Shown one piece after another: positions 47,350-56,412 of a stretch of DNA of 64,000 nt. Origin of the DNA: Pseudomonas cuatrocienegasensis (GTDB lineage Bacteria > Pseudomonadota > Gammaproteobacteria > Pseudomonadales > Pseudomonadaceae); the NCBI RefSeq assembly GCF_900110925.1, contig NZ_FOFP01000008.1, positions 1-64,000 on the forward strand, read 5' to 3'. Below the pieces are notes generated by a model that worked only from the letters and a program-made list of their open reading frames with translations, was not told where the DNA came from and searched no databases. The translations under genes and the position numbers were made by a program. Numbering within the stretch: the first letter of the stretch is position 1; each line of letters starts with the position of its first letter.

Positions 47350-47904
47350 TTACTCGGCCAGCATGGCCTCGGCCACCTGCCGGCGTACGCCTCTGCCGCG
47401 CAACTGTTCGACCAGCGTCAGGGCAAACGCCAGGGCGGTGCCTGGGCCCTGGCTGGTGATGCAGTTGCCATCGACCACTACGGCCTGATCGACGTAGCTG
47501 CAACCGCTCAGGCGATCATCGAAGTTCGGGTGACAGGTCATGCGCCGTTGTTTCAGCACACCATAGTGCTGCAGCGCCACCGCCGGCGCTGCACAGATGG
47601 CGGCGAACAGCTTGCCGGCCTTGGCCTGCTGGCGCACCCGCTCGGCCAAGGGCTCATGCTCGGCCAGGCGCTGGGCGCCCGGCATGCCACCGGGCAGCAC
47701 GATCAGGTCGAACTCCTGCGCCAGCACATCGACCAGCATGGCGTCGGCCGTCAGCCGGGTACCGCGGGCACAGGTGATCATGCGCCGGGCCTCGATACTG
47801 GCCACCACGACTTCGATATCGGCGCGTCGCAGCACGTCGATCAGGGTCACGCATTCGAGGTCTTCAACCCCATCGGCGACGGTGATTACAGCGCGTGCGG
47901 TCAT
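47350..47904 (-). CDS. DJ-1/YajL-family protein
   Basis: 184 aa of the DJ-1/ThiJ/PfpI flavodoxin-like fold. The nucleophile elbow is FAAICAAPAVALQHYGVL (cysteine at about residue 104), with the conserved Glu in VADGVEDLECVTLIDVLRRA near the N-terminus and LPGGMPGA preceding. Close members are YajL/DJ-1 chaperone or deglycase/glyoxalase III-type proteins; the exact activity is debated. ATG 47904 has AAGGAG 6 nt upstream and is preferred over the in-frame TTG at 47910. It is a single-gene unit. Confidence 0.9.
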   Translation of the reverse strand: MTARAVITVADGVEDLECVTLIDVLRRADIEVVVASIEARRMITCARGTRLTADAMLVDVLAQEFDLIVLPGGMPGAQRLAEHEPLAERVRQQAKAGKLFAAICAAPAVALQHYGVLKQRRMTCHPNFDDRLSGCSYVDQAVVVDGNCITSQGPGTALAFALTLVEQLRGRGVRRQVAEAMLAE

Positions 47905-48222
47905 GTCCAACTCCTTATGCAGACAGGGGGCTATGAATCAAATGTCGGTCAATGCCAGGTCGCGCGGGAGGGGCTTTAGCCGCGACTTTTATAGCGTCTT
48001 CAAGACATATCGCGAATAAATTCGCTCCAGAGAGCGGCGGATGACCTGTGTTGCGACACTAGGGCTACGCTGTCCACTCGGTCATAAATTCACCACGTCT
48101 AGCCATGCTGTTATGATGCGCGCCTTTTTTCCGATCGGCAGCACAATCATGCATCCCTACGCGGATGTGCTTTGCTTTCGATCAGGTCATCAACGGCGCG
48201 TCACGCGCATGGGGAAACGAGC
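47905..48222. other. Intergenic region upstream of purine permease gene
   Basis: About 318 bp containing a REP-like half element at 47963-48029 and A/T-rich sequence around 48075-48150 that may hold the promoter. No gene is supported, and no purine riboswitch core is seen. Confidence 0.45.
47963..48029. repeat. REP-type repeat
   Basis: CGCGGGAGGGGCTTTAGCCG at the left (the same arm as at 13407) and ATCGCGAATAAATTCGCTCC at the right (the same arm as at 37849 and 49582), i.e. a hybrid of the two REP arm types. Confidence 0.65.
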
Positions 48223-49515
48223 ATGCTGGAACGTCTATTCCACCTCAAGGCGCACAACACCACGGTGCGCACCGAGATCCTCGCTGGTCTCACCACCTTC
48301 CTGACGATGGCCTACATCCTCTTCGTTAACCCCAACATGCTCGCCGAAACCGGCATGGACAAGGGCGCGGTGTTCGTCGCCACCTGCCTGGCCGCGGCCA
48401 TCGGCTCGGCCATCATGGGGCTGCTCGCCAACTACCCGATCGCCCTGGCACCGGGCATGGGCCTGAACGCCTTCTTCACCTACACCGTGGTCCTGACCAT
48501 GGGTTACACCTGGCAGACCGCGCTGGGCGCGGTGTTCCTCTCCGGTGCGATCTTCTTCGTGCTGTCGATCTTCAAGATCCGCGAATGGATCATCAACAGC
48601 ATCCCGCTGGCCCTGCGCTCCGGTATTGCCGCCGGTATCGGCCTGTTCCTGGCGATCATCGCTCTGAAAAATGCCGGCATCGTGGTCGACAACCCGGCCA
48701 CCCTGGTTGGCCTCGGTGACCTGTCCCAGGGCGGCCCGCTGCTGGCCTGCCTGGGCTTTTTCGTGATCGCCGCCCTCGCCTACCGCCGGGTGACCGGTGC
48801 GGTGATGATCGGTATTTTGCTGGTCACCGGCCTGTCGATTCTGTTCGGCCTGTCGCAGCTCAACGGCGTGGTGTCGATGCCGCCGTCGCTGGTGCCGACC
48901 TTTATGCAGCTGGACATCATGGGCGCGCTGGACATCGGCCTGCTCAGCGTGATCTTCGCCTTCCTCTTCGTTGACCTGTTCGACACCTCCGGCACCCTGG
49001 TCGGCGTGGCGCAGAAAGCCAAGCTGCTGGACAAGGACGGCAAGATGCCGCGCCTGGGCCGCGCCCTGCTGGCCGACAGCACCGCGACCATGGCCGGCGC
49101 CGCGCTGGGCACCAGCACCACCACCAGCTATATCGAATCGGCGGCTGGCATCAGCGCCGGCGGACGCACGGGTTTGACGGCGTGCGTGGTCGCCCTGCTG
49201 TTCCTCCTGAGCCTGTTCTTCGCCCCGTTGGCCGGTGCCGTGCCGGCGTTCGCCACTGCCCCGGCGCTGCTGTTCGTTGCCGTATTGATGATGAGCAGCC
49301 TGGCGCAGATCGACTGGGACGACCTGACCGTCGCCGCACCGGTAGTGGTTGCCGCCCTGGCCATGCCGCTGACGTTCTCGATTGCCAACGGCATTGCCTT
49401 CGGCTTTATCGCCTGGACCCTGATCAAGCTGCTGGCCGGCCGCTGGCGCGACCTCAACCCGGCGCTGGTGATTCTCTCGGCGTTGTTTGTGGTCAAGCTG
49501 GCCTGGTTTGCCTAA
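48223..49515 (+). CDS. NCS2/AzgA-family purine permease
   Basis: 430 aa with 12-14 hydrophobic segments. It begins MLERLFHLKAHNTTVRTEIL, followed by the family hallmark LTTFLTMAYILFVNPNML and PIALAPGMGLNAFFTYTVV; the later substrate-site region is FLFVDLFDTSGTLVGVA and LGTSTTTSYIESAAGISAGG. The AzgA branch usually transports adenine, guanine or hypoxanthine by proton symport. ATG 48223 is chosen because family similarity begins there; an in-frame upstream start at 48172 would add a non-conserved leader. Confidence 0.9.
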   Translation: MLERLFHLKAHNTTVRTEILAGLTTFLTMAYILFVNPNMLAETGMDKGAVFVATCLAAAIGSAIMGLLANYPIALAPGMGLNAFFTYTVVLTMGYTWQTALGAVFLSGAIFFVLSIFKIREWIINSIPLALRSGIAAGIGLFLAIIALKNAGIVVDNPATLVGLGDLSQGGPLLACLGFFVIAALAYRRVTGAVMIGILLVTGLSILFGLSQLNGVVSMPPSLVPTFMQLDIMGALDIGLLSVIFAFLFVDLFDTSGTLVGVAQKAKLLDKDGKMPRLGRALLADSTATMAGAALGTSTTTSYIESAAGISAGGRTGLTACVVALLFLLSLFFAPLAGAVPAFATAPALLFVAVLMMSSLAQIDWDDLTVAAPVVVAALAMPLTFSIANGIAFGFIAWTLIKLLAGRWRDLNPALVILSALFVVKLAWFA

Positions 49516-49581
49516 GGCGATGAAATCGGCACTTAGGCGGCTCTCCGCTTCAGCTGCGAAAACTTCAGCGTCTTCAAGGTC

Positions 49582-49607
49582 AATCGCGAATAAATTCGCT
49601 CCTACAG
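49582..49607. repeat. REP-type half element
   Basis: AATCGCGAATAAATTCGCTC then CTAC, the right arm of the REP family. A weaker partner (GGCGGCTCTCCGC) lies about 40 bp upstream. It is between the purine permease gene and trmA. Confidence 0.6.
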
Positions 49608-49683
49608 ACTATCTGTAGGCCGTTGCATGTTGCCCTGCGGGTGAGGCATCACTCACTCGCTCCCTTTTGTTGAAGAACCATCC

Positions 49684-50772
49684 ATGAGCCGTCCTCACTT
49701 CGACACCAGCACCTACACTGCCCAGCTCGACGAGAAAGTCGAACGCCTCAATGCCCTGCTCGCGCCCTTCGCCGCGCCGGCGCCGCAGGTGTTCGAGTCG
49801 CCGCGCGAGCATTACCGTCTGCGCGCGGAGTTCCGCCTGTGGCGCGAAGGTGAGCAGCGTCACTACGCGATGTTCGAGGCCGGCGACAAGCACACGCCGA
49901 TCTTCTTCGACGATTTCCCCATCGCCAGCCGCAAGATCAACGCACTGATGCCGCTCCTGAAAAGCGCCTGGCAGGCCAGCAGCGTGCTGAGCTTCAAGCT
50001 GTTCCAGGTGGAGTTTCTCACCACCCTGTCCGGCGATGCCCTGGTGACCCTGTGCTACCACCGCCCGCTGGACGGCGCCTGGCAGGCAGAGGCGGAAAAA
50101 CTTGCCGCTGACCTGCAGGTGAGCATCATCGGTCGCTCCAAGGGCAAGCGCCTGGTCATCGGCCGCGACTATGTCGAAGAGCAGTTGCAGGTCGCCGGTC
50201 GCACCTACCGCTACCGCCAGCCGGAGGGCGCGTTCACCCAGCCCAATGGCGAGGTCTGCCAGCAGATGCTCGGCTGGGCCTATGACGCCCTGGGCGAGCG
50301 CCAGGATGACTTGCTGGAGCTGTACTGTGGCAACGGCAACTTCACCCTGCCCCTGGCAACCCGCGTGCGCAAGGTGCTGGCCACCGAGATCAGCAAGACC
50401 TCGGTGAATGCCGCCCTGGCTAACCTGGCTGATAACAGTGTGGACAACGTGACCCTGGTGCGCCTGTCCGCCGAAGAGCTGACCGAAGCGCTGAACGAGG
50501 TGCGCCCGTTCCGCCGCCTGGCCGATGTCGACCTGAAAAGCTACGACTTCGGCTGCGTGTTCGTCGACCCGCCGCGCGCCGGCATGGACCCGGACACCTG
50601 CGAGCTGACCCGACGCTTCGAGCGCATCCTGTATATCTCCTGCAATCCCGAGACCCTGGCCGCCAACATCGCCCAGCTCAGCGATACCCACCAGGTGACC
50701 CGTTGCGCGCTGTTCGACCAGTTCCCCTACACCCATCATATGGAAGCCGGCGTACTGCTCGAACGCCGCTGA
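49684..50772 (+). CDS. trmA: tRNA (uracil(54)-C5)-methyltransferase
   Basis: 362 aa. It forms ribothymidine at position 54 of tRNA and modifies tmRNA. The SAM-binding motif is [16 protein letters not shown], followed by [18 protein letters not shown]. The catalytic cysteine is in [15 protein letters not shown], with the general-base glutamate in the final [12 protein letters not shown]. The length equals that of TrmA. A terminator follows at 50821. Confidence 0.96.
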   Translation: MSRPHFDTSTYTAQLDEKVERLNALLAPFAAPAPQVFESPREHYRLRAEFRLWREGEQRHYAMFEAGDKHTPIFFDDFPIASRKINALMPLLKSAWQASSVLSFKLFQVEFLTTLSGDALVTLCYHRPLDGAWQAEAEKLAADLQVSIIGRSKGKRLVIGRDYVEEQLQVAGRTYRYRQPEGAFTQPNGEVCQQMLGWAYDALGERQDDLLELYCGNGNFTLPLATRVRKVLATEISKTSVNAALANLADNSVDNVTLVRLSAEELTEALNEVRPFRRLADVDLKSYDFGCVFVDPPRAGMDPDTCELTRRFERILYISCNPETLAANIAQLSDTHQVTRCALFDQFPYTHHMEAGVLLERR

Positions 50773-50820
50773 ACCCGCCCGGCGAGGTGCAACGCCTCGC
50801 CGGCTCGCTGGCCAGCCCAG

Positions 50821-50844
50821 CCGTTCGATAAACGAACGGTTTTT
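50821..50844 (+). terminator. Rho-independent terminator of trmA
   Basis: CCGTTCG-ATAAA-CGAACGG followed by TTTTT: a 7-bp stem with a 5-nt loop, 49 bp after the trmA stop. Confidence 0.75.
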
Positions 50845-50963
50845 CCTGCCTCAGCGCGCTCGCCCTACACACCCCTTCACATCCCGTACGCCTAGTGACG
50901 CGTGGCCTACAGCCCTGCCAGCGGATACCTCGCGGTTAAACGACCCAGGGCGCAGCGACCAAC

Positions 50964-51005
50964 ATGTTCGACAGTGATTGACCAAATTAACCAGCTGGTA
51001 CATTT
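50964..51005 (+). promoter_or_regulatory. Composite operator upstream of aroQ
   Basis: TGTTCGA (50965-50971) stands 17 bp before AACCAG in the dyad TAACCAGCTGGTA (50988-51000), inside the longer AAATTAACCAGCTGG. The same composite, with the same spacing, precedes quiC (55434-55473). The dyad fits a TetR-type site and TGTTCGA a half-site of an IclR/PcaR-type palindrome. It lies about 50 bp upstream of the aroQ start. Confidence 0.6.
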
Positions 51006-51053
51006 TCCTGGCCAGGCGCTATGCCCCCTTACTTAAAACAATAAGGCTCACCC

Positions 51054-51494
51054 ATGTCTCCTCTGATTCTGGTGCTCAACGGCCCCAACCTGAACCTGCT
51101 CGGCACCCGTGAACCGGCCACCTACGGCCACGAAACCCTCGCCGATATCGCCCAGCTCTGCGCCACCACGGCAGAAGAATGCGGGCTGCGCACAGAATTT
51201 CGCCAAACCAACCAGGAAGGCGAACTGCTCGACTGGATCCACGCGGCACGTGGGCGCTGCGCCGGCATCCTGATCAACCCGGCGGCCTGGACCCACACCT
51301 CGGTGGCGATCCGCGACGCCCTGGTGGCCAGCGAATTGCCGGTGCTCGAAGTGCACCTGTCCAACGTGCACAAGCGCGAAGCCTTCCGTCATCACTCCTT
51401 CGTTTCGTCGATCGCCGTGGGGGTGATCTGCGGCCTTGGCAGCCAGGGCTACCGCCTGGGTCTGCAGTACTTCAGCCAGTTGCTCAAAGGATAA
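51054..51494 (+). CDS. aroQ: Type II 3-dehydroquinate dehydratase
   Basis: 146 aa, beginning [21 protein letters not shown] with the flexible catalytic loop, then [17 protein letters not shown] and [20 protein letters not shown]. It dehydrates 3-dehydroquinate to 3-dehydroshikimate. Its position beside aroE-like, TetR and quiC genes marks it as the catabolic copy used for growth on quinate, not the biosynthetic copy. It is followed 5 bp later by the dehydrogenase gene. Confidence 0.95.
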   Translation: MSPLILVLNGPNLNLLGTREPATYGHETLADIAQLCATTAEECGLRTEFRQTNQEGELLDWIHAARGRCAGILINPAAWTHTSVAIRDALVASELPVLEVHLSNVHKREAFRHHSFVSSIAVGVICGLGSQGYRLGLQYFSQLLKG

Positions 51495-51499
51495 CCAGC

Positions 51500-52351
51500 A
51501 TGTCCGCCACCTCCCCCAGCATTCTTGCCGGCCTGATCGGCGCCGGTATCCAGGGCTCGCGCACGCCAGCCATGCACGAGCGCGAAGGCGATGCCCAGGG
51601 CATGCGCTATTTGTATCGGCTGATCGACCTGGACAAGCTCGGCCTCGACAGCAGCGCCCTGCCGCAGTTGCTCGACGCGGCCCAGCAGATGGGCTTTACC
51701 GGGTTGAACATCACCTTCCCGTGCAAGCAGGCGATCATCCCGTTGCTCGATGAGCTATCAGCGGAAGCACGCGGCATAGGCGCGGTAAACACCGTGGTGT
51801 TTCAGGATGGCAAGCGCATCGGCCACAACACCGATTGCCTGGGTTTTGCCGAAGGTTTCCGGCGTGGTCTGAACGGCGTCGCGCGGCGCCAGGTGGTGCA
51901 GATGGGCGCAGGTGGCGCTGGCGCTGCCGTGGCCCATGCGCTGCTCAGCGAAGGCGTTGAGCAATTGCATATCTTCGATGTCGAGCCGGCCCGCGCCCAG
52001 GCCCTGGCGGACAACCTCAACCAGCATTTCAGCGGCGCCCGCGCCCAGCTCGGCAGCGACCTGGCGGCTGCCGTGACGCACGCCGACGGTCTGGTCAATA
52101 CCACGCCCATGGGCATGGCCAAGTTGCCGGGCACACCCGTGCCCAAGACCCTGCTGCACCCGGCGCTATGGGTCGCGGAGATCGTCTACTTCCCGCTGGA
52201 AACCGAGCTGCTGCGCGACGCCCGCGCCCTCGGCTGCCGCACCCTGGATGGCGGCAATATGGCGGTGTTCCAGGCAGTCAAGGCGTTCGAGCTGTTCAGT
52301 GGCTGCGAGGCCGATGCTGACCGCATGCTCGAACATTTCGCGAGTTTTTGA
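51500..52351 (+). CDS. Shikimate (quinate) 5-dehydrogenase, catabolic type
   Basis: 283 aa of the AroE/YdiB family. The substrate domain has GAGIQGSRTPAMHEREG and the catalytic lysine in NITFPCKQAIIPLLDEL with the aspartate in GHNTDCLGFAEG. The Rossmann domain has QMGAGGAGAAVAHALL. SRTP in place of the biosynthetic SxSPxxHN motif places it with the catabolic subgroup, oxidising shikimate or quinate. The ATG at 51500 follows AGGATAACC and aroQ at 5 bp, so they form one operon. A terminator follows at 52361. Confidence 0.9.
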   Translation: MSATSPSILAGLIGAGIQGSRTPAMHEREGDAQGMRYLYRLIDLDKLGLDSSALPQLLDAAQQMGFTGLNITFPCKQAIIPLLDELSAEARGIGAVNTVVFQDGKRIGHNTDCLGFAEGFRRGLNGVARRQVVQMGAGGAGAAVAHALLSEGVEQLHIFDVEPARAQALADNLNQHFSGARAQLGSDLAAAVTHADGLVNTTPMGMAKLPGTPVPKTLLHPALWVAEIVYFPLETELLRDARALGCRTLDGGNMAVFQAVKAFELFSGCEADADRMLEHFASF

Positions 52352-52360
52352 CGCCTTACG

Positions 52361-52384
52361 AAAGGGCCTACCGGCCCTTTTCCT
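52361..52384 (+). terminator. Rho-independent terminator of aroQ-aroE operon
   Basis: AAAGGGCC-TACC-GGCCCTTTT: an 8-bp stem with a 4-nt loop and T-run, 10 bp after the dehydrogenase stop. Confidence 0.85.
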
Positions 52385-52428
52385 GTGGCGATGCTCCTGT
52401 GCTGTGTTGCACCGCGCCGCGGCTTTTC

Positions 52429-52517
52429 GTAGGAGCCGCGCCCCGCGGCGAATGTCATGCGCAACGCAAATTTAGTGGCATGGCTGCAATCGATTCGCCC
52501 CGAGGCGGGGCTCCTAC
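52429..52517. repeat. REP-type inverted repeat
   Basis: GTAGGAGCCGCGCCCCGCGG ... CCGAGGCGGGGCTCCTAC. It lies between the aroE terminator and the end of the TetR gene. Confidence 0.75.
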
Positions 52518-52581
52518 CACAGGGTGCAGCGTTATGGCCTGCACGGGGTTGCAACAGCCAATTGGCGCATCGCCTTTTCTA

Positions 52582-53247
52582 TCAAACCTGCATATAGCGC
52601 AGCACCGATTCGCAGATAAGCGCTTTGTGCCGCTGCCGGGTGGCGTCGGCGGACAGGTCGATCTGGAAGATGGTGCCGAAGGTGTGGCGGTTTGACACCC
52701 GATAGAAGCAGAACGAGCTGATCAGCATGTGCACGTCCAGCGGCTCCAGGCCTGGGCGGAACAACCCCAGGGCTTCGCCGCGCTGGAGAATGTCGGCAAT
52801 CGCCTGCAGCACCGAATTGTTCAGGGTCGGGATTACCTCGGAGCGGGTGATATGCTCGCCGTGGTGGATGTTCTCGATACTGACGATGCGCACGAAATCG
52901 ACGTTGCGGTCGTGGTGATCGAAGGTGAATTCGACCAGCCGGCAGATCGCCTCCGGCGGGCTCAGTTCGCCCAGGTGCAGGGTGCCCTCGGTCTTGCGGA
53001 TGTCACCGTAGAGTTTCTCCAGCACCGCCAGGTAAAGCTGCTCCTTGCTGGTGAAGTAGTAGTAGATCATCCGCTTGGAGGTCTGGGTGCGCTCGGCGAT
53101 GGCATCGACCCGCGCGCCGCTGAGGCCAAACTGGACGAACTCGGTGATGGCCGCCTGGAGAATGCTCTCGCGGGTCTTTTCCGGGTTGTTCTTGCGCGCC
53201 TTGCGCGGCGCCACGGCGGCCAGTTCGGCTACGGCTGATTCAGTCAT
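52582..53247 (-). CDS. TetR-family regulator of the quinate/shikimate genes
   Basis: 221 aa. The N-terminal helix-turn-helix is ESILQAAITEFVQFGLSGARVDAIAERTQTSKRMIYYYFTSKEQLY (about residues 27-72). The rest is an all-helical ligand domain. It lies between the aroQ-aroE operon and quiC, so repression relieved by a pathway intermediate is the simplest reading. The AACCAG dyads upstream of aroQ and quiC are candidate binding sites. ATG 53247 is preferred over the adjacent GTG 53250. Confidence 0.88.
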   Translation of the reverse strand: MTESAVAELAAVAPRKARKNNPEKTRESILQAAITEFVQFGLSGARVDAIAERTQTSKRMIYYYFTSKEQLYLAVLEKLYGDIRKTEGTLHLGELSPPEAICRLVEFTFDHHDRNVDFVRIVSIENIHHGEHITRSEVIPTLNNSVLQAIADILQRGEALGLFRPGLEPLDVHMLISSFCFYRVSNRHTFGTIFQIDLSADATRQRHKALICESVLRYMQV

Positions 53248-53328
53248 CACGGGCTCACGAAACGGTGGCGCGGTTCGAGCCGCGCACGGATTGTTTTAGG
53301 TTATGTATGAGTTACGGTTGAACGCCCT

Positions 53329-53400
53329 GCAGGAGCGCAGGGGGCGTCCTGCCTGATTCGCGTCATTCACGGCACAATCGCGAATAAATTCGCTCCTACA
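53329..53400. repeat. REP-type inverted repeat
   Basis: GCAGGAGCGCAGGGGGCGTC ... CAATCGCGAATAAATTCGCT then CCTAC. It is in the gap between quiC and the TetR gene. Confidence 0.7.
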
Positions 53401-53438
53401 CAAGCAAAATCAGCGCACAGCATCGCTTTTTCAGGTTG

Positions 53439-55346
53439 TTAAAGCGATGCCCGACGTGCTGCGCCACTGCGTGATTTGGCCATGGCTGCCAGGCGTACGG
53501 CAACGTTGGCCGCACCATAGCCGACATAACCATTCTTGCGCTGGATGATCTCGAAGAAAAACCGCTCCTCGAACGCCTCGGTGTAGACGTGAAACAGCTC
53601 ACCGCCCTGGGCGTCACGGTCATACAGCACGTTGTAGTAGGCCAGCTCGCTGAGGAACTCGTCGTCGAAATCGAAACGCGCGGCCAGGTCGTCGTAGTAG
53701 TTCAGCGGGATATCGAGCAAGGGCACGCCGGCATCCTTGGCCCGCTCGACTTCACGGAAGATGTTCTCGCAGGAGAAGGCGATGTGGTGCACGCCCGAAC
53801 CCCGGTAGCTGGACAGCGCGTGGGCGATGGCGGTGTTGCGGTTCTCGGAAATATTCAGCGGCAGGCGCACCGAGCTGCAGCGGCTGCGCAGCGCGCGACT
53901 TTTCACCAGGCCGTAGGGGTCGGGCAACACCACTTCATCGTCGGCCTCGAAATCCAGCAGGCTCTTGTAGAACAGCACCCAGTTGTCCAGGCCATCGGCC
54001 GGCAGCGCCAGGGCCATGTGGTCGATGCGCTGCAGGCCGCCGCTGGGTTCGCCCTCGGCGGCCAGGTTGAAGTCGGTCTGGTAGATGCTCTGGCCGTTCT
54101 GGTCGGGGCCAACCAGGTAGATCAGGCTGCCATCGGGCGCGCGTACCGCGGGAATTTCCCGCTCGTTGGGGCCGACCAGGCTGCGGTACGGCTGGCCGCG
54201 ATAATCACAGGCGCGCTGGAACGCCGCCTGGCCGTCCGTCACCCGCAGCGCCGTGGCGCACAGCGAGGGGCCGTGGGCCTCGAAGAAGTTATGGGCAAAG
54301 GAATAGGGCTCGGCATTGAGTACGATGTTGATATCGCCCTGGCGCAGCAGGGTCACGTCCTTGGAGCGGTGCGCGCCGGCGCGACTGAAGCCCAGGCGCT
54401 CCAGCCAGTTGCCAAGCTTGGCGCCCGAGGCCTCGTCCACCGCGAATTCGAGGAACTCGACGCCGCCGTAGCGGCTGGCAGGCGGGGTGTTGAACAGTAC
54501 ACCCGGCTCGATCTCCACGCCTTCGCGCTCGAGGTGCTGACGGGTCTTCTCTTCCAGATAGAGCAGCGAGCGCAGACCGTCAGCCGCGTTCTGCCGCGGC
54601 GGCGCGGCACGAAAGCCGTCGTTGAAGATTTCCAGCGACAGCGGGCCGCGGTAGCCGGTGCGCATGATCGGCGCGAGAAAGCCCGCCAGGTCGAACTCGC
54701 CCTGGCCGGGGAAGCAGCGAAAATGCCGGCTCCACTCCAGCACGTCCATGGCTAGGATCGGTGCATCGGCCATTTGTACGAAGAAGATCTTGTCGCCGGG
54801 AATCTCGGCGATGGCCGCCGGGTCGCCCTTGAGCGACAGGGTATGGAAACTGTCGAGGATCATCCCCACGGCCGGGTGATCGGCCTGGCGCACCAGGTTC
54901 CAGACCTGCTGGTAGGTGTTGACGTGGCGTCCCCAGGCCAGGGCCTCGTAACCGATGCGCAGGCCGCGAGCACCGGCGCGCTCGCCGAGCAGGCGCAGGT
55001 CGTCGACGATGATATCCGGGTCGCCCAGGGCGTCGGCGGCGACGTTGCTGCAGACCAGCACCAGGTCGGTGCCCAGCTCCTGCATCAGGTCGAACTTGCG
55101 CTCAGCGCGGTCGATATTGCGCTGCAGGCGCTCGCGGCGGCAGCCCTCGAAATCGCGGAACGGCTGGAACAGGGTGATCGCCAGACCCAGGTCGGCACAC
55201 AAGCGGCGCACGTCGCGCGGGCTGCCGTCGTAATAGAGCAGGTCGTTTTCGAAGATCTCGACCCCATCAAAGCCGGCGGCGGCGATGGCTTCGAGCTTTT
55301 CCGGCAGGGTACCGCTGAGGGAAACGGTGGCAATTGAACGCTGCAT
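53439..55346 (-). CDS. quiC: 3-dehydroshikimate dehydratase QuiC1-type (TIM barrel fused to HPPD-like domain)
   Basis: 635 aa. It converts 3-dehydroshikimate to protocatechuate. Residues 1-280 are a xylose-isomerase-like TIM barrel whose metal ligands fall at E134 (IGYEALAW), D165 (MILDSFHT), Q191 (FFVQMADAP) and E239 (LSLEIFND), the positions described for the Pseudomonas enzyme. Residues about 295-625 are a two-repeat vicinal-oxygen-chelate domain like 4-hydroxyphenylpyruvate dioxygenase (GVHHIAFSCENIF, FFFEIIQRKNGYVGYG); its separate activity is unknown. ATG 55346 has GGAG 7 nt upstream. The composite operator lies about 90-125 bp upstream. Confidence 0.95.
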   Translation of the reverse strand: MQRSIATVSLSGTLPEKLEAIAAAGFDGVEIFENDLLYYDGSPRDVRRLCADLGLAITLFQPFRDFEGCRRERLQRNIDRAERKFDLMQELGTDLVLVCSNVAADALGDPDIIVDDLRLLGERAGARGLRIGYEALAWGRHVNTYQQVWNLVRQADHPAVGMILDSFHTLSLKGDPAAIAEIPGDKIFFVQMADAPILAMDVLEWSRHFRCFPGQGEFDLAGFLAPIMRTGYRGPLSLEIFNDGFRAAPPRQNAADGLRSLLYLEEKTRQHLEREGVEIEPGVLFNTPPASRYGGVEFLEFAVDEASGAKLGNWLERLGFSRAGAHRSKDVTLLRQGDINIVLNAEPYSFAHNFFEAHGPSLCATALRVTDGQAAFQRACDYRGQPYRSLVGPNEREIPAVRAPDGSLIYLVGPDQNGQSIYQTDFNLAAEGEPSGGLQRIDHMALALPADGLDNWVLFYKSLLDFEADDEVVLPDPYGLVKSRALRSRCSSVRLPLNISENRNTAIAHALSSYRGSGVHHIAFSCENIFREVERAKDAGVPLLDIPLNYYDDLAARFDFDDEFLSELAYYNVLYDRDAQGGELFHVYTEAFEERFFFEIIQRKNGYVGYGAANVAVRLAAMAKSRSGAARRASL

Positions 55347-55433
55347 GCTTCAACTCCGGGTCGGCACCGTGCACGGTGCTCGTTGTTGGGGATGCCCTGA
55401 TTATTGGCGGGCACGCGGGCGCCGCATAGGAAA

Positions 55434-55473
55434 AATGGTCCAACTGGTTAATTTTATGTTCGATAATCGAACA
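55434..55473 (-). promoter_or_regulatory. Composite operator upstream of quiC
   Basis: TGTTCGATAATCGAACA (55457-55473) is an odd-centred perfect palindrome of the PcaR/IclR type. On the minus strand it is followed by AAATTAACCAGTTGG (55439-55453). Spacing from TGTTCGA to AACCAG is 17 bp, as at aroQ. Confidence 0.65.
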
Positions 55474-55476
55474 ATA

Positions 55477-56364
55477 TCAGCGAGGCCGTGGCCGGCTCTG
55501 CCACACCGCGACAATGCCACTGATGCAGATGATCGCGATCCCCACCAGCACCAGCAGATCAGGGGCATGGGCGAACACCAGCCAGCCGATCAACCCGGCG
55601 AAGACGATCTGACCATAGCCCAGCGGTGCCAGCAGTGCCGGCGCGGCATGCCGGAAGGCCTGGGTCAGAAACAGGTGTGCGGCCATGCCACAGGCGCCCA
55701 GCACCAGCATCAGCACCCCATGACCAACACTCGGCAGTTGCCAGAAGAACGGCACCAGCGCGCTCATCACCAGGGTGTTGCACAGCCCGGCGAAGAAGTT
55801 GCTGGTGGTCGGGCTGTCGACCTCGCTGAGGATGCGCGTGAGCAACTGATAAAGGCTGAAGCACAGCGCCGAACAGAACGGCAGCAGGATCGCCGGGGTG
55901 AACAGCTCGCCACCCGGATGGACGATCACCAGTACCCCGACAAAGCCACCCAGCACCGCCAGCCACTGGCCACGGCTGACCGCCTCGCCAAGCAGCGGCA
56001 CGGACAACGCGGTCACCAGCAACGGGGTGAGGAAGTTGACTGCCGTGGCCTCGGCCAGCGGGATGTAATACAGCGCGGTGGTGAAGAACAGGCTGGTGCC
56101 CAGCAGGCTCAGCGCACGCAGGGTCTGCAGCCCCGGCCGCCGACTGCGCAGCACCGACAGCCCGCTGCGCGGCAGGAAGATCCCGGCCATCAGCAACGTA
56201 TGCACCAGGTAGCGCGCCCACACCACCATCACCACCGGATAAAAGCCGGTCAGGTACTTGGACAAACCGTCATGGCTGGCGAACAGAAAGGTCGCCAGGA
56301 TCATCAGCGCGGCGCCGGCCAGGGGGCGACTGTTACCGGTCAGCGGCGCGGGTGATGGGCTCAT
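55477..56364 (-). CDS. DMT/EamA-family transporter
   Basis: 295 aa, ten predicted membrane spans in two EamA repeats (LAGAALMILATFLFASHDGLSK ... and LLPFCSALCFSLYQLLTRIL ...). The second half ends FAHAPDLLVLVGIAIICISGIV. Such carriers are exporters or exchangers of small metabolites or amino acids; the substrate is unknown. ATG 56364 (MSPSPAPLTGNSRPLAG) is chosen; a GTG at 56403 would add 13 residues. Its stop is next to the quiC operator, and its upstream neighbour on the same strand is the TIM-barrel enzyme. Confidence 0.82.
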   Translation of the reverse strand: MSPSPAPLTGNSRPLAGAALMILATFLFASHDGLSKYLTGFYPVVMVVWARYLVHTLLMAGIFLPRSGLSVLRSRRPGLQTLRALSLLGTSLFFTTALYYIPLAEATAVNFLTPLLVTALSVPLLGEAVSRGQWLAVLGGFVGVLVIVHPGGELFTPAILLPFCSALCFSLYQLLTRILSEVDSPTTSNFFAGLCNTLVMSALVPFFWQLPSVGHGVLMLVLGACGMAAHLFLTQAFRHAAPALLAPLGYGQIVFAGLIGWLVFAHAPDLLVLVGIAIICISGIVAVWQSRPRPR

Positions 56365-56412
56365 GGGCAGGCTCGATTCAAACTGATGGGTCGGAAGCTG
56401 CACTCTACAGGG

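Noticed and set aside
50821..50839. CCGTTCGATAAACGAACGG as another IclR-type site
   Set aside because: It resembles the palindromes at 55457 and 59590 but is followed by TTTTT just after trmA, lacks the AACCAG partner at fixed spacing and is better explained as a terminator.
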